64,000 nt of DNA from Desulfobulbaceae bacterium (GTDB lineage: Bacteria; Desulfobacterota; Desulfobulbia; Desulfobulbales; Desulfocapsaceae), in assembly GCA_031287565.1 (NCBI GenBank), contig JAITSS010000072.1, positions 36,205 through 100,204 on the forward strand. Direction: 5' to 3'. The notes below the pieces were generated by a model. That model worked only from the letters and a program-made list of their open reading frames with translations, did not search any database and was not told where the DNA came from. Positions 61,625 to 64,000 of the stretch are shown here, piece by piece. Each line of letters begins with the position of its first letter. Position 1 is the first letter of the stretch. A program made the position numbers and the translations under genes.

Positions 61625-63787
61625 TTACAGAAACAACGATACACGACCCGCGCCGCGACGCCGCCATTCACAGAGCCAGACGAGAAAAGCGGCGCAAGCG
61701 CCATACAAGCCTACCCAGGCTGGAGACATATACATCATGCGAATGCTGCCCGGCCCGGCGCAGGCTTCCAGAATGGACAAAAGCGCTATTCTGGTAAAGA
61801 CCAATCCGAAAAGTGACAAGGTAAGCCAGGGCAAGGGCAAAATTGAAAAGCGTTTTTTCAGCAGAGCATAGGCGATGGCGACCATCGCGCCAATCAAGAC
61901 AAAAAAGGTCAGGCTTTTTGTGCACATCACGTACAAGCCGCCGATTTTTCCCAAGATATCTCGGCGAAAACGATCCGAATCCTCGCGAACGCCGCTTGGC
62001 GGGTTTTCATGAACACTGTCTATATTGAGCAAAACGCCCGATAAAGATTTGCCAAACCAGCTGTTTTGCGCAATGTTCCAATGTCCAACGCGCCCATCTG
62101 CTGCAGTGATCCGCAATTGCATTCCCTGCGGCGAACTAGCCGTTTGCGGAACGGAAATTGTGAAACCTTCCGGCAACGTCGGCGCGTAATTGACGCCTCG
62201 CCCTGTGAGATTGCGCCGCACATCTTCCCTGACCACCTGTTCAAGAATGCTGGATGCGACAATGTGGCCGGGCCAACCTCGACTCAAATTGCCATAGTTG
62301 TTTTCTTCCACATCAAGCGTACATGGTTCGCCCTGTCCCGGTTCGACACACCAACCGGCGATGCGCAAATCACGGCGATGCCATCCATTTGTTTCCGGTA
62401 GTTTGGCGCCAATAAGGTCTTCAGCGGTATCTCTATCAATGCCGCGCATGGATTTTCCCACCATAAGAAATGTGGGATAGGTCGCCGGACCGGACCATTG
62501 CGACAGAAAAAGAAAATCGACACCTTTTCCCAACGCCTTCCAAAATGTGGGTAGATGTTTGCTGTTGAATGGTTGCCCAAGGCCACCAAAGACCATTCCT
62601 GGTTCCTCTTCCACGACCCCATCGGCATAGGCCTGTCGCAGCTCCGACGCTAAACGGCCATAATAGGCATCGGCTTCAGTGGCGTTTTTGTAATGACCGG
62701 TGTAGAGCATGGACTCACGCAACGCCCACATAAAATAATTGCCAAATTCATTGATCCCGAAATGCTTCTTCATGAATCCGCACCAAGCCTGCATCGGCCC
62801 TTCCAGCTGCGCCCGTAGTTCGGCGAATGCCGGACTGGCCGCATAGAGCTTTTCACGGACATCCACGGGGCAGACGACATATTGCCGCCAATGTTCGGAT
62901 TTGGCTTTGGCTAATAGCTTTAATGCGGCTACTTGGTTCTTTGATTTTGACTCGATGGTGACCCACTGGCCGAAATTGCGCCAATTGAGAAAGCAGATGG
63001 ATTGAACAATCAGAAAACAGAGCAGGAGAGGAAGAAAAAAGGGAATGAGCTTACGCGGAAAAGCGAAATTTTTCCTGGAAAGCCAGAGTGTTATAGCAAC
63101 CGGAATAGCGACGGCAACGAGAAAAGGCGCAATCCACACCGCCTCTTCCCTGAATATCCAAAAAACGCCGAGAAACAGACCAAGTAGCGCTGACCACAGC
63201 CACAAGCCCCCCCCCCCCCTGACACGCGCCCAAAATCCGACAGCGGCGGCAATGACAAACAGAAGGATACAATTATTCCAGGCTTCGCGATAAACCCGCA
63301 GTATAGAGGCATCATATTGCATCGGGTTGAAGAGTAATAGCCCAAAAACCACGACCAACGGCCAACGGCGCACAAGAAAAGGCCGCAAACCATGAATGAA
63401 GAGTAGGCAGGCAGAAACCCAAAGAAGCGGCATGGTGAAGAGTAATGGAATACCTGTCCAAAACGACAACGCTATCAGAATTGGAAAACCCGGAGCTTTC
63501 ACCAATGTGGCATGGCTATAATGGTTCATTTTCCACCATTCTTCACCACTCGCAAAACCTTTAATATTTTCACCAACAAGCCATTGGCCCTGGCTTATAG
63601 CCAGACCTTCCTGCATTTGCAGTGTGTCGTCATAAAAAGCGTTGATGGATACCGAATAAGATAAACCGGACATCAACCAAAGATAGAAAAAAGAGAATAG
63701 TAGTAAAACAATCCTTTGACCTTTGCTGAAACCAATGGAATATGGCGCATTGATATCGGTATAACTTTGCATTTTGTTATCAGTCAT
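61625..63787 (-). CDS. Large polytopic membrane protein, GT39/PMT-like, with a 13-G tract
   Basis: 720 aa. About ten membrane helices, first near residues 28-48, and a large soluble segment (about 280-560). The first periplasmic loop has an acidic motif (AFYDDTLQMQEGLAISQGQW) reminiscent of ArnT/PMT-type lipid-linked sugar transferases; the family is not certain. The coding strand holds 13 consecutive G (63207-63219) in helix-proximal ARVRGGGGLWLW. Thirteen keeps the frame; any gain or loss of one would truncate the protein near residue 195, so phase variation is possible. It is the only gene on this strand here; its product probably modifies a surface glycan. Confidence 0.72.
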   Translation of the reverse strand: MTDNKMQSYTDINAPYSIGFSKGQRIVLLLFSFFYLWLMSGLSYSVSINAFYDDTLQMQEGLAISQGQWLVGENIKGFASGEEWWKMNHYSHATLVKAPGFPILIALSFWTGIPLLFTMPLLWVSACLLFIHGLRPFLVRRWPLVVVFGLLLFNPMQYDASILRVYREAWNNCILLFVIAAAVGFWARVRGGGGLWLWSALLGLFLGVFWIFREEAVWIAPFLVAVAIPVAITLWLSRKNFAFPRKLIPFFLPLLLCFLIVQSICFLNWRNFGQWVTIESKSKNQVAALKLLAKAKSEHWRQYVVCPVDVREKLYAASPAFAELRAQLEGPMQAWCGFMKKHFGINEFGNYFMWALRESMLYTGHYKNATEADAYYGRLASELRQAYADGVVEEEPGMVFGGLGQPFNSKHLPTFWKALGKGVDFLFLSQWSGPATYPTFLMVGKSMRGIDRDTAEDLIGAKLPETNGWHRRDLRIAGWCVEPGQGEPCTLDVEENNYGNLSRGWPGHIVASSILEQVVREDVRRNLTGRGVNYAPTLPEGFTISVPQTASSPQGMQLRITAADGRVGHWNIAQNSWFGKSLSGVLLNIDSVHENPPSGVREDSDRFRRDILGKIGGLYVMCTKSLTFFVLIGAMVAIAYALLKKRFSILPLPWLTLSLFGLVFTRIALLSILEACAGPGSIRMMYMSPAWVGLYGACAAFLVWLCEWRRRGAGRVSLFL
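63207..63219 (-). repeat. Homopolymer tract of 13 G/C inside a coding sequence
   Basis: Thirteen C on the plus strand (thirteen G on the coding strand) in codons for Arg-Gly-Gly-Gly-Gly of the membrane protein gene. It is by far the longest homopolymer that I saw in a gene here and is of a length known to slip during replication. A sequencing or assembly miscount is possible. Confidence 0.85.
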
Positions 63788-63828
63788 ATGTTTTCCTTAA
63801 AATAGGCTAAAAAAATAAAACCTTCAGG

Positions 63829-63863
63829 CATTTCCCGCCCCAAAAAATCTGAGACGGGAAATG
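63829..63863 (-). terminator. Terminator-like hairpin downstream of the partial HhH gene
   Basis: Stem CATTTCCCG (63829-63837) with CGGGAAATG (63855-63863), loop 17. Read on the minus strand it is followed by a T-rich stretch (about GGTTTTATTTTTTTAG). It fits a terminator for the minus-strand gene that ends at 63894. Confidence 0.6.
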
Positions 63864-63893
63864 TGGGAAATGCTCCACGAAAGCGGCTGCTTT

Positions 63894-64000
63894 TTAGAGG
63901 GTTAGGAATGGAATAATTTGTTGGAGTTTTTTGGTTCCGATGCCTTTGACGTCGAGGAGCTGTTGGATGGAGTTGAATTTGCCGCCGAGTTCGGCGCGTT
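63894..64000 (-). CDS. Helix-hairpin-helix protein, ComEA-like, C-terminal end (partial)
   Basis: Only the last 35 codons are in the window, with the stop at 63894-63896. The peptide is FNSIQQLLDVKGIGTKKLQQ then IIPFLTL at the C-terminus. The GIGxKKxxxIxP hairpin is the ComEA/HhH signature, so it probably binds DNA, as ComEA does in DNA uptake. The N-terminal part, including any signal peptide, lies outside the window. Confidence 0.75.
   Translation of the reverse strand, partial: RAELGGKFNSIQQLLDVKGIGTKKLQQIIPFLTL

Noticed and set aside
1..64000. tRNA, rRNA or riboswitch genes
   Set aside because: No cloverleaf, rRNA or known riboswitch motif was recognised in the intergenic regions by eye; a covariance-model search would be decisive.

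Overview
The window reads as chromosome of a GC-rich Gram-negative bacterium that is flagellated, type IV-piliated and didermal. Evidence: lspA, CorA and MscK-like envelope proteins, hook genes, a minor pilin/PilY1 cluster, GrpE/DnaK, EttA, and a proofreading-competent DNA polymerase I. The mix (DUF2058 and BioG proteins, the gene order motE-fliK-flgD-flgE, a V4R/GGDEF pair, a DisA_N-type diadenylate cyclase, B12-radical SAM chemistry) suggests Pseudomonadota or a deltaproteobacterial (Desulfobacterota-like) lineage. I cannot place it more precisely from sequence alone. No tRNA, rRNA, CRISPR array or intact insertion sequence was recognised.

Layout. 1-7.7 kb: housekeeping block with the 3' part of polA, convergent ychF, then ileS, lspA and fabD. 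7.8-9.4 kb: a V4R sensor protein and a diguanylate cyclase behind a structured leader. 9.4-13.6 kb: biotin operon bioB-bioA-bioF-bioG, without bioC or bioD. 13.5-16.1 kb (minus strand): a GT25 glycosyltransferase, a NodB-type deacetylase and corA. 16.1-16.9 kb: repeats. 16.9-19.2 kb: a B12-binding radical SAM enzyme overlapping a stand-alone PKS-type dehydratase. 19.4-21.7 kb: a secreted protein of unknown function and a convergent DAC (c-di-AMP synthase-like) protein. 21.7-22.8 kb: repeats. 22.8-27.6 kb: a double-SBP hybrid histidine kinase overlapping an HD-GYP response regulator. 27.6-28.3 kb: decayed DNA with an IS256-type transposase remnant.

28.3-32 kb: DUF2058 protein, two envelope proteins and an XPB-like helicase. 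32.2-36.5 kb: flagellar hook operon motE-fliK-flgD-flgE, closed by a terminator. 36.9-38.2 kb: alpha/beta hydrolase and dCMP deaminase. 38.2-39.7 kb: a dense array of palindromic repeats. 39.7-40.6 kb: an AT-richer two-gene island (DUF6232-like membrane protein plus a small membrane protein) sharing an unusual DDHSI-type motif. 41-45.2 kb (minus): MscK-like channel, RelA/SpoT-type synthetase and GT2 glycosyltransferase. 45.7-53.2 kb: minor pilin/PilY1 operon behind a sigma-54 promoter. 53.3-55.6 kb (minus): NtrC-type activator and a PHP/RNase AM phosphoesterase. 55.8-61 kb: grpE, dnaK, an alpha/beta hydrolase and ettA. 61-64 kb (minus): HPt protein, a large polytopic membrane protein with a 13-base homopolymer in its coding sequence, and the end of a helix-hairpin-helix protein.

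Themes. Second-messenger signalling is dense: a GGDEF enzyme, an HD-GYP enzyme, a DAC-type protein and a RelA/SpoT synthetase lie within 35 kb. Calcium-binding-like loops recur in three proteins of the pilus-tip operon. Intergenic space is colonised by several related palindromic repeat families, some of whose copies match each other across more than 15 kb. The best candidates for undescribed biology are the AT-rich DDHSI island, the radical SAM/dehydratase pair, and the putatively phase-variable membrane protein.
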